Assembly (NCBI GenBank): GCA_036679405.1 | Contig: JAVBVZ010000037.1 | Span: 1-64,000, forward strand | DNA length: 64,000 bases | Direction: 5' to 3' | From: JAEYKI01 sp036679405 | GTDB taxonomy: Bacteria; Bacillota; Clostridia; Christensenellales; Christensenellaceae | Shown: positions 16,439 to 25,083 of the stretch, in pieces | Position numbering within the stretch: position 1 is the first letter of the stretch | Layout: each line of letters begins with the position of its first letter | The notes under the pieces: model-generated | Told to the model about the DNA's origin: nothing | Seen by the model: the letters and a program-made list of their open reading frames with translations, nothing else | Databases searched by the model: none | Program-made: the position numbers and the translations under genes

Positions 16439-17689
16439 TCAGGTATGTTTTTCTTTGAGGTTTCCTTTTTCTTTTCTGATCTCGACCATGCGCTTGGAAT
16501 ACGGTTTGTTGAATACCGCACATCCGACAGGCTCCTGTCTGATCAGGAATTCTATGCAGTTATCGCAGGCAGTACACCATTTAATATCCGATTCTCTGCC
16601 TTCAATAAATTTCTGCGGCAGGTAGGGGTCTGCAAAAGATTGCCTGCCCAGCCCGATCATATCCACAACGCCTTCATTGATATTTTTATTTCCCCAGAAT
16701 TTCAGTGTGTTGTTCTCGGGTTTAACAGCCTGGAAGGGTTGTTTTCCATCCCGGTAGATTGAATAGTCGGAACCGATAACAACCGTATCTTTTTTCAGGT
16801 TGTCGCGGCAGACTTTCTGGAAATAGAAGTGGAAATATCCGTGATCCGGGATTTTCCTGTCTGTCTGAGACAGTGCCAGCGTATGCGACGGGGATCCTGC
16901 GGACTGCCAGATGTATTTTGCGCCGCGTTCTTCAAGGCCTTTGATCAGCGAAATGGATTCTGTCAGGTCCATCAGCGCAGTGTCCGGGCCTGCCGTTCCC
17001 TGCCCGCCCGGGAATCCTTCAAAAATGGATACCTTGGAACCGATCAGGAAGTTCGGATCGTTTACCTCTTTTTTCACTCTTTCCGTAACGGTGAAAGCAA
17101 ACCGGCTTCTGTTGTCCCAAGAGCCGCCATATTTCCAGTTTTCTTTGTTGAACGGACGAAGGATCTGTGACCCCAGATATCCATGGCAGAATTTCAGGTC
17201 AACGCCGTCCGCGCCGACTTCGTGGGCGATTTTTGAAGCCAGTACCATTTTATCAATGACATCGTCCACTTCTTCTTCAGACATCTGTCTTGAATTTTCG
17301 TAACCATACAGGGGCTCTTTGGTCACACGAACACGCTCGGAAAAATCGGGGTGGCTGATTTCGCCCGAATGGGTCAGCTGGAAAATAAACACATTGTTTT
17401 TGTTAAGGCTCTTCAGATGCTCAACAAACTTTTTCAGCGCGGCCACGTTTCTGGGCATAATGCTCAGCTGATTTTTTCTGGAACGGCTCTCATACTGGAT
17501 CGTTATTGCTTCCAGATTAATAAGGCCCGCCTGGCCTTTGAACAGGTTTTCATAACGTTCGTATGTTTTTTCACTCGGATTGCCGTTTTCATCTGCATCG
17601 CAGCATTCCATGGCATTGATGGCAAAACGGTTGGGTGCCACCTTGTTGCCTATTTTTATAGGCGTCAACAATACATTTTCTTCACTCAT
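16439..17689 (-). CDS. Old Yellow Enzyme-like flavin oxidoreductase with Fe-S motif
   Basis: The 416-residue protein is an FMN TIM barrel (KIGNKVAPNRFAINAME, then GADGVDLKFCHGYLGSQILRP, and GLGRQSFADP). It ends with CTACDNC-x11-C, the four-Cys [4Fe-4S] site of the 2,4-dienoyl-CoA reductase group. The FAD/NAD(P) domain that normally follows (full enzymes run about 640 residues) is absent, so electrons must come from a partner, perhaps the flavin reductase-like protein at 18813 or a ferredoxin. GGGAGGT precedes the ATG. It is divergent from the PAS-LuxR regulator and separated from it by a conspicuous dyad. Confidence 0.9.
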   Translation of the reverse strand: MSEENVLLTPIKIGNKVAPNRFAINAMECCDADENGNPSEKTYERYENLFKGQAGLINLEAITIQYESRSRKNQLSIMPRNVAALKKFVEHLKSLNKNNVFIFQLTHSGEISHPDFSERVRVTKEPLYGYENSRQMSEEEVDDVIDKMVLASKIAHEVGADGVDLKFCHGYLGSQILRPFNKENWKYGGSWDNRSRFAFTVTERVKKEVNDPNFLIGSKVSIFEGFPGGQGTAGPDTALMDLTESISLIKGLEERGAKYIWQSAGSPSHTLALSQTDRKIPDHGYFHFYFQKVCRDNLKKDTVVIGSDYSIYRDGKQPFQAVKPENNTLKFWGNKNINEGVVDMIGLGRQSFADPYLPQKFIEGRESDIKWCTACDNCIEFLIRQEPVGCAVFNKPYSKRMVEIRKEKGNLKEKHT

Positions 17690-17795
17690 TTTAAGAGTAC
17701 CTCCCTACATAATAGAATGTGATAAATAATGCTGAAACATATTTTTATATTTATATAATAATTGAACATATTGCAAGAGACAACCCCAACGATAC

Positions 17796-17824
17796 CCCTA
17801 GTTTACCCCAGGTAAAAACTAGGG
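17796..17824. promoter_or_regulatory. Dyad between divergent OYE-like and PAS-LuxR genes
   Basis: CCCTAGTTT (17796-17804) and AAACTAGGG (17816-17824) are perfect inverted 9-bp arms around 11 nt. The dyad ends 6 nt before the -35 box of the regulator promoter and lies about 110 bp upstream of the OYE-like start. It is the best candidate for the regulator's own binding site, able to act on both genes. Confidence 0.6.
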
Positions 17825-17830
17825 TTTTGG

Positions 17831-17859
17831 TTGACAGGCCTCCGGTCTCCCGCTATACT
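17831..17859 (+). promoter_or_regulatory. Consensus promoter of the PAS-LuxR gene
   Basis: TTGACA (17831-17836), 17-nt spacer, TATACT (17854-17859). It predicts a 5' leader of only about 12 nt before the ATG at 17878. Confidence 0.8.
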
Positions 17860-17877
17860 GTTAACAGGGGGTGCCGC

Positions 17878-18768
17878 ATGGAAGACCAAAAAAAGAATCA
17901 TACGGACTGGGTGTTTACGCCCGACATCAATACAACCATATCGGTAAAGGATGAAGAACAGTTCCTTTCCAGTAATCAGCTTTTCAAAACCATACTGGAA
18001 AGCATTCAGGACGGCGTCAGCGTGCTGGATACGCATCTTACCATTAAATACATCAACACGTCCATGCAATACTGGTACGACGGCAAAGAAGACGCCATAG
18101 GCAGAAAGTGCTACGAAATATATCACAACCGCACATCGCCCTGCACCGCCTGCCCCACTTTGCATGCCATCCAGACGGGTCAGCCCCAGATGGAAAAAGT
18201 TCAGTATTCGGCCAAAGGGAAAAACCAGGGCTGGCAGCAGCTTTATGCCGTTCCGGTGGTCGACCAGCAACATAATGTTATTTTAGTGATCGAATATATC
18301 CGCGACATTACTTTCCAGCGGCGTGTCGAATATAATCTGCAGGAACTGGAGCACCGCTTTGAAGCAATGGAAAAACAAAACGAAATGCTTATGCAGATTC
18401 TTGCGCAGCGCGAGCAGTACCGGGAAGAACTGGAAGCCACCATTACCAGCAATGTGGAAAAGTTCATCAAACCTTCCCTCAATTATTTAAAAAAAAGCGT
18501 GCGCGAACAGGATGTAAATATGGTGAACGGCCTGATTGACGAGATCGTCTACCCGATCACCAAAAAACGCCCTTCCGCTATCTCCACCCTGACACCGAGA
18601 GAGCTGCAGGTCTGCGCGCTGATCAAGGAAGGAAACGTCAGCAAAGAGATTGCGGATAAGCTGTTCATTACACAAAAAACGGTGGACTACCACCGTATCA
18701 ATATACGCAAAAAACTGGGTATCAAGCGTTCGACCAGCCTGCGTGCCTATCTGGAAGCGCACCTGTAA
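17878..18768 (+). CDS. PAS domain LuxR-type transcription regulator
   Basis: The 296-residue protein starts at the ATG at 17878, chosen because AGGGGGTG precedes it and the promoter lies just upstream. Residues about 35-150 form a PAS domain with a CxxC-containing loop (SPCTACP), then a coiled-coil segment (about 155-190), then a LuxR helix-turn-helix: LTPRELQVCALIKEGNVSKEIADKLFITQKTVDYH near the C terminus. It probably senses a small aromatic or flavin-related ligand and controls the neighbouring flavoenzyme genes. It has no receiver domain and no partner kinase nearby, so it is likely a one-component regulator. Confidence 0.88.
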   Translation: MEDQKKNHTDWVFTPDINTTISVKDEEQFLSSNQLFKTILESIQDGVSVLDTHLTIKYINTSMQYWYDGKEDAIGRKCYEIYHNRTSPCTACPTLHAIQTGQPQMEKVQYSAKGKNQGWQQLYAVPVVDQQHNVILVIEYIRDITFQRRVEYNLQELEHRFEAMEKQNEMLMQILAQREQYREELEATITSNVEKFIKPSLNYLKKSVREQDVNMVNGLIDEIVYPITKKRPSAISTLTPRELQVCALIKEGNVSKEIADKLFITQKTVDYHRINIRKKLGIKRSTSLRAYLEAHL

Positions 18769-18812
18769 CCCGTTTGCACTTACAACTTATAACTTATTAG
18801 GAGGTTTTTTAA

Positions 18813-19325
18813 ATGTCTGAATTCAAACAAATCATTCCGGAAAATTTTAAAGGAAACCCTTTTACCATGATCGGCACCGACTGTATGCTGATTTGCGGAA
18901 AAAAGAAAGACGGCAGCGTCAACGCCATGACGGCAGCCTGGGGCGGCATGGGCGTCATGTGGGGCAAAAACGTCGCTTTTGCCGTGATTCGTCCACAACG
19001 CTTCACCAAAAAATTTGTAGACGGTTCCGCCGGCTTTTCCCTCACCTTCTACGGGGGCGGTTACAAAAAAATGCTCAGCTACATGGGTTCTGTCTCCGGG
19101 CGTGATGAAGATAAGATAAACAAAATGGGGCTCACCGTTTTAAGCGACGGAGATACGCCTTATTTTGAAGAGGCCGAAACCGTCTTCATATGCAAAAAAT
19201 TATACGCACAGGACATGAAGTCTGATTGCTTTACAGAAAAAGAACCGGATGAAAAATGGTATCCGGCCAAAGATTACCATACCATGTATATCGCAGAGAT
19301 CGAGAAAATCCTTATAAAAAAATAG
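18813..19325 (+). CDS. Flavin reductase-like FMN-binding protein (flavoredoxin type)
   Basis: The 170-residue protein has the flavin reductase-like split barrel: FKGNPFTMIGTD, an AMTAAWGGMGVMWGKN flavin loop and VIRPQRFTKKFV. Such proteins bind FMN and either reduce free flavin or pass electrons between redox partners. It lies 44 nt after the PAS-LuxR gene with its own TAGGAGG site, so it is probably expressed with it, and it could supply electrons to the OYE-like enzyme that lacks a pyridine nucleotide domain. Confidence 0.88.
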   Translation: MSEFKQIIPENFKGNPFTMIGTDCMLICGKKKDGSVNAMTAAWGGMGVMWGKNVAFAVIRPQRFTKKFVDGSAGFSLTFYGGGYKKMLSYMGSVSGRDEDKINKMGLTVLSDGDTPYFEEAETVFICKKLYAQDMKSDCFTEKEPDEKWYPAKDYHTMYIAEIEKILIKK

Positions 19326-19346
19326 CCGATAACTTTATTTAAAAAG

Positions 19347-19372
19347 GGCGTGCCGCTGTGCACGCCTTTTTT
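19347..19372. terminator. Bidirectional terminator between convergent genes
   Basis: GGCGTGC (19347-19353) pairs with GCACGCC (19360-19366), AAAAA on the left and TTTTTT on the right. It ends both the flavoredoxin-type gene and the MFS gene. Confidence 0.85.
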
Positions 19373-20588
19373 AAGCGCTCTGTTTTTTTGCATGGAGTTT
19401 GTGCGCCAGTGCAATCAGAGCTGCGCTTCCTATCAGCATCAAAGAAACAATCAGCAGCGGTACCGTGTATCCTCCCAGCTGGTCTTTCATCCATCCCATC
19501 CACAGGGGAGAAGTTATCCCGCCCAGATTGATCGCAATCATCACCACACCCGACGCAGATGCGGATTGTCCCGGGAACAGGTCGCAAATCAGATAAACAT
19601 AGGATGCTACAAAAATGCCCTGCAATACGCCGGCAATTACCACCAGTACCACTGCGAAAGCAAGCGCTACAGGCGCAATCACGACCGACGCGATCATGCA
19701 CAGGGCACTGAAAATCGTCATCCATACCGACATTTTTAAAATACTGAACCGGTTGAACAACGCCGGCGAAAAGATCCTGCAGGCCAGCGATCCCAAAAAG
19801 AAAAGGGTTGTTGCCAGTCCGGAAAATTCAAACGTGGTACTGATATCCTCATACAGATAAGAGGGATACCAGGTCATAATCCCCCTTTGAAAAGAAAAAT
19901 ACAGTACGCCGGCTGCAATCATTACCCACGCAGACGGATATTTGAAAATTTCACCGGGATGCTTTTTTTCTTTTGCCAAACCGGCGGATTGAGCATTTTT
20001 TGGCGCCGACGGTATTTTTATTTTTCTTGAAGCAACCAAAAAGAAGGCCAGCACGACGACTCCGGCCACGGCGACAAAGAAAAAAGGACGTCCAAAGCTG
20101 GAAGGCATGTCCGGATCCACCACGGCTGTAGCAAAAAACGGGCCGATCACCGCTCCTACCCCGTATGTCATATGAAGCAAAGGCAGCGCCGTTTTTTTTC
20201 GCTCCGGAAAAATATCCACGACCGCCGCATTCTCCATAATATCCATAAAGGTATATCCGACGCCCGCAACCAGAGCAAACAGCATCATCTGCATATAATT
20301 TGCCCCAAAAGCGGTGGCCAGACTTCCGAAGGCAAGCAAGGCGATTCCTACACCGATCATGCCCAGCTTGTTCATTTTTTCTCCAAAAAACACACAAAGC
20401 AGGGAAACCGCCATTCCGCCTATACACTGGATCGTTATAAGCAGCCCCTGCTCGGCACTGTTGATGTCGAAAAAGTTCATTATTACGGCGGCTTCAGACC
20501 CGTACAGGCTTGAAAAGATTGCATAAAGAATCCAGGCAGAAAAAAAAGTACCAAGTAAAAACTTTTCTTTTCCGCTGAACTTCTCCAT
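19371..20588 (-). CDS. Major facilitator superfamily transporter
   Basis: The 405-residue protein has twelve predicted membrane helices in two halves with a polar central loop (KIKIPSAPKNAQSAGLAKEKKHPGE). The start is the ATG at 20588, where GAGGATA lies upstream; the in-frame region further up is leader RNA. The substrate cannot be named. It lies next to the flavoenzyme regulator and may import that pathway's substrate. A long structured hairpin precedes the gene. Confidence 0.85.
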   Translation of the reverse strand: MEKFSGKEKFLLGTFFSAWILYAIFSSLYGSEAAVIMNFFDINSAEQGLLITIQCIGGMAVSLLCVFFGEKMNKLGMIGVGIALLAFGSLATAFGANYMQMMLFALVAGVGYTFMDIMENAAVVDIFPERKKTALPLLHMTYGVGAVIGPFFATAVVDPDMPSSFGRPFFFVAVAGVVVLAFFLVASRKIKIPSAPKNAQSAGLAKEKKHPGEIFKYPSAWVMIAAGVLYFSFQRGIMTWYPSYLYEDISTTFEFSGLATTLFFLGSLACRIFSPALFNRFSILKMSVWMTIFSALCMIASVVIAPVALAFAVVLVVIAGVLQGIFVASYVYLICDLFPGQSASASGVVMIAINLGGITSPLWMGWMKDQLGGYTVPLLIVSLMLIGSAALIALAHKLHAKKQSA

Positions 20589-20635
20589 GATTATCCTCAC
20601 TTGTTTTTCTATAATTGTTTCATATTCAAAAGAAA

Positions 20636-20687
20636 CGGGCCTGCACGCCGCACACCGCCCAAACAGGCGGAATGCATCAGAGGCCCG
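20636..20687 (-). promoter_or_regulatory. Structured leader hairpin upstream of the MFS gene
   Basis: On the minus strand CGGGCCT (20681-20687) pairs with AGGCCCG (20636-20642) and encloses an inner CCGCC/GGCGG hairpin with partly paired flanks. TTTCTTTTG follows. It could be an attenuator or a second terminator of the cyclophilin gene; I recognise no known riboswitch class. Confidence 0.4.
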
Positions 20688-20721
20688 CAATCATATTCTT
20701 GATCCCTGTATCAGGAACTTT

Positions 20722-20747
20722 ATAAAAGGCGCCAAAACATGCGCCTT
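20722..20747 (-). terminator. Terminator after the cyclophilin gene
   Basis: AAGGCGC/GCGCCTT 7-bp stem followed by TTTAT on the minus strand, 7 nt after the stop codon. Confidence 0.65.
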
Positions 20748-20753
20748 GCATTC

Positions 20754-21233
20754 TTATTCCTCGTCTTCAATATACGCTTTTTCAATCACAACCGCAACAA
20801 CCGGCTTGTCTGAAAAATCCGTTTTATAATTTGCAATGGTGTCTACGATTTCCATGCCTGAAACGACTTTTCCAAAAGCAGCGTACTGCCCGTCCAAATG
20901 CGGCGAATCGGCATGCATAATAAAGAACTGGGAACCTGCCGAATTCGGATCCATGCTGCGCGCCATGGAAACAACGCCTCTTTTATGGCTTATGGGGTTT
21001 TCAAAGCCATTAGCGGCAAATTCGCCTTCAATGGTATACCCCGGGCCGCCTGTTCCCGTTCCCTTGGGACAGCCCCCCTGAATCATAAAACCGCGGATGA
21101 CCCGATGGAATGTAAGGCCGTCATAAAAGCCTTCTTTGACCAGTTTTTCAAAATTTTCCGCCGTCTTGGGCGCTGCCTTTTTGTTCAGACGGATCGTTAT
21201 GTCCCCTTCACCTTTGATATTCAATACAACCAT
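20754..21233 (-). CDS. ppiB: Cyclophilin-type peptidyl-prolyl isomerase
   Basis: The 159-residue single-domain cyclophilin has the active-site FHRVIRGFMIQGG, GFENPISHKRGVVSMARSMDPNSAGSQFFI and LDGQYAAFGKVVSGMEIVD in the standard order. It speeds cis-trans isomerisation of prolyl bonds during protein folding. There is no signal peptide, so it is cytoplasmic. AGGAGGT precedes the start and a terminator follows; it is a single-gene unit. Confidence 0.95.
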   Translation of the reverse strand: MVVLNIKGEGDITIRLNKKAAPKTAENFEKLVKEGFYDGLTFHRVIRGFMIQGGCPKGTGTGGPGYTIEGEFAANGFENPISHKRGVVSMARSMDPNSAGSQFFIMHADSPHLDGQYAAFGKVVSGMEIVDTIANYKTDFSDKPVVAVVIEKAYIEDEE

Positions 21234-21351
21234 TCAATTGTACCTCCTCACCCGGTTGATAAGAATCCGGCTGAATCCGCCCTGAATCAGCACCCGGATC
21301 CTACTGTCAACTATACTAAAAAATTGCCCGAAAGGCAACCTCGGTCCGACA

Positions 21352-22626
21352 TTATTTAAGGAGACCTGCAATTGCACACCCCTTCAACACGGCATTTTCC
21401 ACTTCCAGCACATCCGCTGAAAGATCAAACTTCTCCAGGCAGGGGTGCAGGGTTGCAAGCACTTCTTCTCGAAGGCCGTACATTTTGTAATAGGTGCTGC
21501 CTTCCGCTGTGATACATACCCGGCTTGACCCTCTCTTTTTCGCTTTTACGGCCATGGCCGCCATCTGCATAGCGCAAAACCTTGCCGCACGCAACACCGT
21601 ATTTTCCACAATTGCATAGGCCCGCTCAACATCTTTCGGTTTCATGCACAGCTCGGCAATCTTTCCTTCACCGTCACGCAAAAATTTATCCGCATCCGCC
21701 GAAGTTACATTGTGCAGTTTATGCATATACGCCCCAAAAACATCTTCCTTGGCGGCTTTTTTTAAAAGGAACTCGCACAAAGGACCGATATAGGCGCCGC
21801 TAACCATTTTTTCGCAGATATGGTATCCCGGGTCCAGTGTCGTTTGGTCAAATTCCATATCCAGACTCGTTCTGGGCACAAGCGCATATCCTCCGCCTTC
21901 CGTATTGATCATCATAGACCCTTCGGTGGACAAGCCTCCCAGTTTTCCGATATTGCCGTTAGATTCTATATAGCACCCGTTGTTTCCCGTTCCAAGGATC
22001 ACGCCCAAAAAGCTCCCATATCCTGCACAGGGTTTTTCCGCCATGCCGGCCAAAGCACTTGCCACGGCATCATTGGTCACCACAACTCTGCTGGAACGCG
22101 CTCCTTTCTGTTCAAGAGCGTCTTCCAGCCTCCTGCCCAACAACTGGCCCTCCATGCCGGAAATAGAGACTTCTTTCACCATTCGTACGATCCGTCCGTC
22201 CAAATCCGGCAAAATTTCTGTTGGATAGGCAAACGAAACGGATACGCCGCACGCTTCTTTCATATATGGCAGCAGCCAGGCGGACAGGCGGTCGAAAAAC
22301 TCTTCCGCCTCTATCTTCTCTCCTACACCCGGCATTTTCATTCTTTTTATATCGCTTAAAAAACGGCATTTGCCCGAAATATCAAAGTCGATCAGGGCGA
22401 TCCTTAAGTTTGTCCCCCCCGCATCCACTGCTACCAACGGTTTTTTCCGCTGAACGGTTCCGGCGGTATTCACAAAAGACGGCAGCATCAAAAGAGAGCT
22501 TTCTTCACCGTCAAGCCCCCGCTGCATCTCGCGCAAATAGGTATCCAGCAACTCCTCAATATGGATGTCCCGGTAGTCCATTTCATGCCTTTTAATAAAC
22601 GCAAAACCCAAATTAACGTCGTCCAC
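21352..22626 (-). CDS. Hexokinase, eukaryotic-type family
   Basis: This protein of about 424 residues is a hexokinase-family kinase, not a ROK glucokinase. It has the N-terminal helical region, VAVDAGGTNLRIALIDF (phosphate loop), SFAYPTEI, VVTNDAVASALAG with the catalytic Asp, GVILGTGNNGCYIE, NTEGGGYALVPRTSLDMEFD, and a C-terminal adenosine motif ITAEGSTY. It phosphorylates hexoses with ATP. The start is the GTG at 22626, preceded by GGAGGG and fitting the promoter 23 nt upstream. This family is the usual eukaryotic hexokinase and is uncommon among bacteria. It is divergent from the glycerol-1-phosphate dehydrogenase gene. Confidence 0.9.
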   Translation of the reverse strand: MDDVNLGFAFIKRHEMDYRDIHIEELLDTYLREMQRGLDGEESSLLMLPSFVNTAGTVQRKKPLVAVDAGGTNLRIALIDFDISGKCRFLSDIKRMKMPGVGEKIEAEEFFDRLSAWLLPYMKEACGVSVSFAYPTEILPDLDGRIVRMVKEVSISGMEGQLLGRRLEDALEQKGARSSRVVVTNDAVASALAGMAEKPCAGYGSFLGVILGTGNNGCYIESNGNIGKLGGLSTEGSMMINTEGGGYALVPRTSLDMEFDQTTLDPGYHICEKMVSGAYIGPLCEFLLKKAAKEDVFGAYMHKLHNVTSADADKFLRDGEGKIAELCMKPKDVERAYAIVENTVLRAARFCAMQMAAMAVKAKKRGSSRVCITAEGSTYYKMYGLREEVLATLHPCLEKFDLSADVLEVENAVLKGCAIAGLLK

Positions 22627-22655
22627 TTCATCCCTCCGCACTTCTGACTGTACTC

Positions 22656-22696
22656 ATTATAACAAGTTGCCTTCCCCCTTGCAATTATGATATTAT
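22656..22696. promoter_or_regulatory. Overlapping divergent promoters
   Basis: Minus strand: TTGCAA (22679-22684), 17 nt, TATAAT (22656-22661) for the hexokinase. Plus strand: TTGCCT (22667-22672), 18 nt, TATTAT (22691-22696) for the gene at 22735. The two share bases, so polymerase can occupy only one at a time. Confidence 0.75.
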
Positions 22697-22734
22697 GAGT
22701 TTGTTTTAAATAATATTAAGGAAGGGCTTTTCTT

Positions 22735-24024
22735 ATGATACAGGATCTGCTGAACAAAAAAAATTGTACCTGCGGGCGTGACCATACGCTTTCTACCCGG
22801 GACTTTGTGATTGAAGAAGACGCCTACCGCCGCTTCCCTTCCCTGCTTAAAAAACTGGGCGCAGGCAAACGTGTACTGGCCGTCTATGATTCCAATACAT
22901 GGGCTGCGGCGCACGAAAAAATAAAAGCGCATCTCCCCGGTATTCAAATCCATATTCTGGAAGGATCCTCCATCCATGCGGACGAATCCCGGGTAGATGA
23001 AATCACGGGTGTTATAAAAACGTTATCCCCGGATATACTTTTGGCAGTCGGAGGCGGCGTTGTATGCGACATTGTCCGCTACTCAGCTTTCAAAGCGGAT
23101 CTTCCGTTTATTGCTGTCCCCACCGCGGCCAGCGTAGACGGATTTGTTTCCAGTTCGGCCGCGATGACGTTCGGCGGCACAAAAGTCTCCATAGAAACCC
23201 GTGCGCCCATCGCGGTGGTCGCGGACCTTTCCGTCATTGCAGCCGCTCCCAAAAAACTGGCTGCTTCGGGCGTAGGAGATATGCTTTCAAAATTTATCAG
23301 TATAGCGGACTGGAGAATCAGCCGGCTCATTTCAGAAGAATATTATTGCCCTTTTATTGCAGATTTTGAACTGAAAAGCGTTGAAGATATCACCCGGGCA
23401 ATCCCGGACATCAAAAAAGGCGGCATCGACGGAACCCGCAAGCTGGTGGAAGGGCTTGTGATTTCGGGCCTCTCCATGCAGATGGCCAAAATCACCCGGC
23501 CGGCCAGCAGTTTTGAACACCATTTCTCTCATTATCTGGAAGTGGTTCCGGTACCGGGCGTCAACAAAGAGGCTCTCCATGGAGAAAAAGTAGGCGTCGG
23601 TACCGTTATCGCGGCAAAATACTATCCCCTTTTTGTTCAGTCGCTTCAAAAAATCTTTAATGAAAATCTCCAGAATAAATTTGACATTGAAAAAATAAAA
23701 TCATATTATTCCAAGTATCCGCAAAACCTTATAGACCGTATTGTCGCTGAAAATACGCCTACTTGCACGGATGCCCTGAATCCGGAGATGCTCCGGGAAA
23801 ATTTCCCGGAAGTGGTCGAAATCGCAAAATCTATCCCTTCCTCCGGGCAAATGGTCGCCTGGCTCTCCGAGCTGGACGGATACTGCGATTACCGCCAGCT
23901 TGGATTGACCTATGAATCCTGCCTTGAAGCGCTGCGTGTCTGTTGCTACATCCGCAACCGTTTCACTATGCTGCGCATCGTCTGCGATTTTGAAACTTAC
24001 TCATTTGATGCTTTACTAATTTAA
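22735..24024 (+). CDS. egsA: sn-Glycerol-1-phosphate dehydrogenase
   Basis: The 429-residue member of the AraM/EgsA group reduces dihydroxyacetone phosphate to glycerol-1-phosphate. Visible motifs: LAVGGGVVCDIVRYSAF (NAD(P) loop), PTAASVDGFVSSSA, GVGDMLSKFISI with a metal Asp, and the metal His sites SSFEHHFSHYLE and ALHGEKVGVG. Glycerol-1-phosphate is the archaeal lipid backbone stereoisomer; in Bacillus AraM feeds heptaprenylglyceryl phosphate. No prenyl-glyceryl synthase is visible here, so the purpose is open. The N-terminal CTCG segment is an extension. Confidence 0.88.
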   Translation: MIQDLLNKKNCTCGRDHTLSTRDFVIEEDAYRRFPSLLKKLGAGKRVLAVYDSNTWAAAHEKIKAHLPGIQIHILEGSSIHADESRVDEITGVIKTLSPDILLAVGGGVVCDIVRYSAFKADLPFIAVPTAASVDGFVSSSAAMTFGGTKVSIETRAPIAVVADLSVIAAAPKKLAASGVGDMLSKFISIADWRISRLISEEYYCPFIADFELKSVEDITRAIPDIKKGGIDGTRKLVEGLVISGLSMQMAKITRPASSFEHHFSHYLEVVPVPGVNKEALHGEKVGVGTVIAAKYYPLFVQSLQKIFNENLQNKFDIEKIKSYYSKYPQNLIDRIVAENTPTCTDALNPEMLRENFPEVVEIAKSIPSSGQMVAWLSELDGYCDYRQLGLTYESCLEALRVCCYIRNRFTMLRIVCDFETYSFDALLI

Positions 24025-24040
24025 TTGAGTAAACTATAAT
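24012..24040 (+). promoter_or_regulatory. Promoter of the amino-acid ABC transporter
   Basis: TTTACT (24012-24017), 17 nt, TATAAT (24035-24040), overlapping the end of the preceding gene. TTTACT and AGTAAA around it form a small dyad that could be an operator. Confidence 0.65.
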
Positions 24041-24080
24041 TGTTCTATCATTAATTTTAAAATTTTTTGGAGGAACATTT

Positions 24081-24881
24081 ATGAAAAAAGTACTTATTAC
24101 CGTACTGGCGGTCCTTCTTGCGCTTTCCGTGCTGGCAGGCTGCTCTTCGTCCGCGTCCCAATCCGCAGACGAGTCCCTTAATTACATTACGGACAAAGGC
24201 ACCATCGTCCTGGGGCTGGACGCCAGCTTCCCGCCCATGGGCTTTAAGGATGACAGCGGAAACATCGTTGGTTTTGATATCGACCTTGCAAAAGAAGTTG
24301 CGTCCCGCATGGGCGTTGAACTTGAACTGCAGCCCATCGACTGGTCGGCAAAAGAACTTGAGCTTAACAACAAAAATATAGACCTGATCTGGAACGGCCT
24401 TACCATCACGCCCGAACGGCAGGAATCCATGCTCATGAGTGAGCCGTATATGGAAAACAAACAGATTGTTGTCGTACTGAAAGACAGCGACATCCAGTCG
24501 CTTAGCGATCTGGAAGGAAAAGACGTTGCCGTTCAGGATGGTTCCAGCGCGCAGGACGCGCTGGCTGCAGACGGCGATCTTCTCTCCAAGATCAACCAGA
24601 TCGATTTCAAGGATAACGTGACAGCACTGCTGGACCTTAAAAACGGACAGGTAGACGCGCTGGCGGTGGATTCCATTGTTGCTGATTACTATACCAGCCA
24701 GGAACCGGACACCTACCGCATCCTGGATGAAGCGCTTGCGCCCGAAGAATACGGAATCGGTTTCCGCAAGGGCGAACAGGCTTTTGCCGACGCGGTGCAA
24801 AAAGCACTGGATGAAATGAAGGAAGACGGCACCTTTGAAAAAATCAGCATGGAATGGTTTGGTAAGAACGTAGCGCTGTAA
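24081..24881 (+). CDS. Amino-acid ABC transporter substrate-binding lipoprotein
   Basis: The 266-residue family 3 solute-binding protein has a signal peptide and lipobox LAGC at about residue 20. The mature protein has the family entry GTIVLGLDASFPPMGF, then DIDLAKEVASRMGVEL, NGLTITPER and a C-terminal DGTFEKISMEWFG. It is anchored on the outer face and delivers a polar amino acid to the permease at 25084. TTTGGAGG precedes the ATG. A strong terminator after the gene suggests that partial readthrough sets a higher level of binding protein than of permease and ATPase. Confidence 0.95.
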   Translation: MKKVLITVLAVLLALSVLAGCSSSASQSADESLNYITDKGTIVLGLDASFPPMGFKDDSGNIVGFDIDLAKEVASRMGVELELQPIDWSAKELELNNKNIDLIWNGLTITPERQESMLMSEPYMENKQIVVVLKDSDIQSLSDLEGKDVAVQDGSSAQDALAADGDLLSKINQIDFKDNVTALLDLKNGQVDALAVDSIVADYYTSQEPDTYRILDEALAPEEYGIGFRKGEQAFADAVQKALDEMKEDGTFEKISMEWFGKNVAL

Positions 24882-24895
24882 CTCTTTTGTAACCG

Positions 24896-24927
24896 GTGTG
24901 CCCGCACTGCGGGCACACCTTTTTTTC
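24896..24927 (+). terminator. Terminator inside the ABC transporter operon
   Basis: GGTGTGCCCGCA (24896-24907) pairs perfectly with TGCGGGCACACC (24909-24920), followed by TTTTTTT. The 156 bp that follow up to the permease hold no ORF and no clear promoter. Confidence 0.85.
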
Positions 24928-25083
24928 AGGATTTTCACGGTACTCCGGGTCCCTTATGCATACGCCCCGGGAAACCAGGCGCAAAACCCCACAAAAAGAT
25001 CAAGCCAAACCTGATTCAAAACCAACCGAATCACAAAAAGCCGGTACCCGGGTGGGTCAGGCAATTTAAGACGGAGAAAAAAA

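Noticed and set aside
24057..24938. Long minus-strand frame opposite the amino-acid binding lipoprotein
   Set aside because: The + strand has a lipobox, family motifs, promoter and terminator; the antisense frame shows none.
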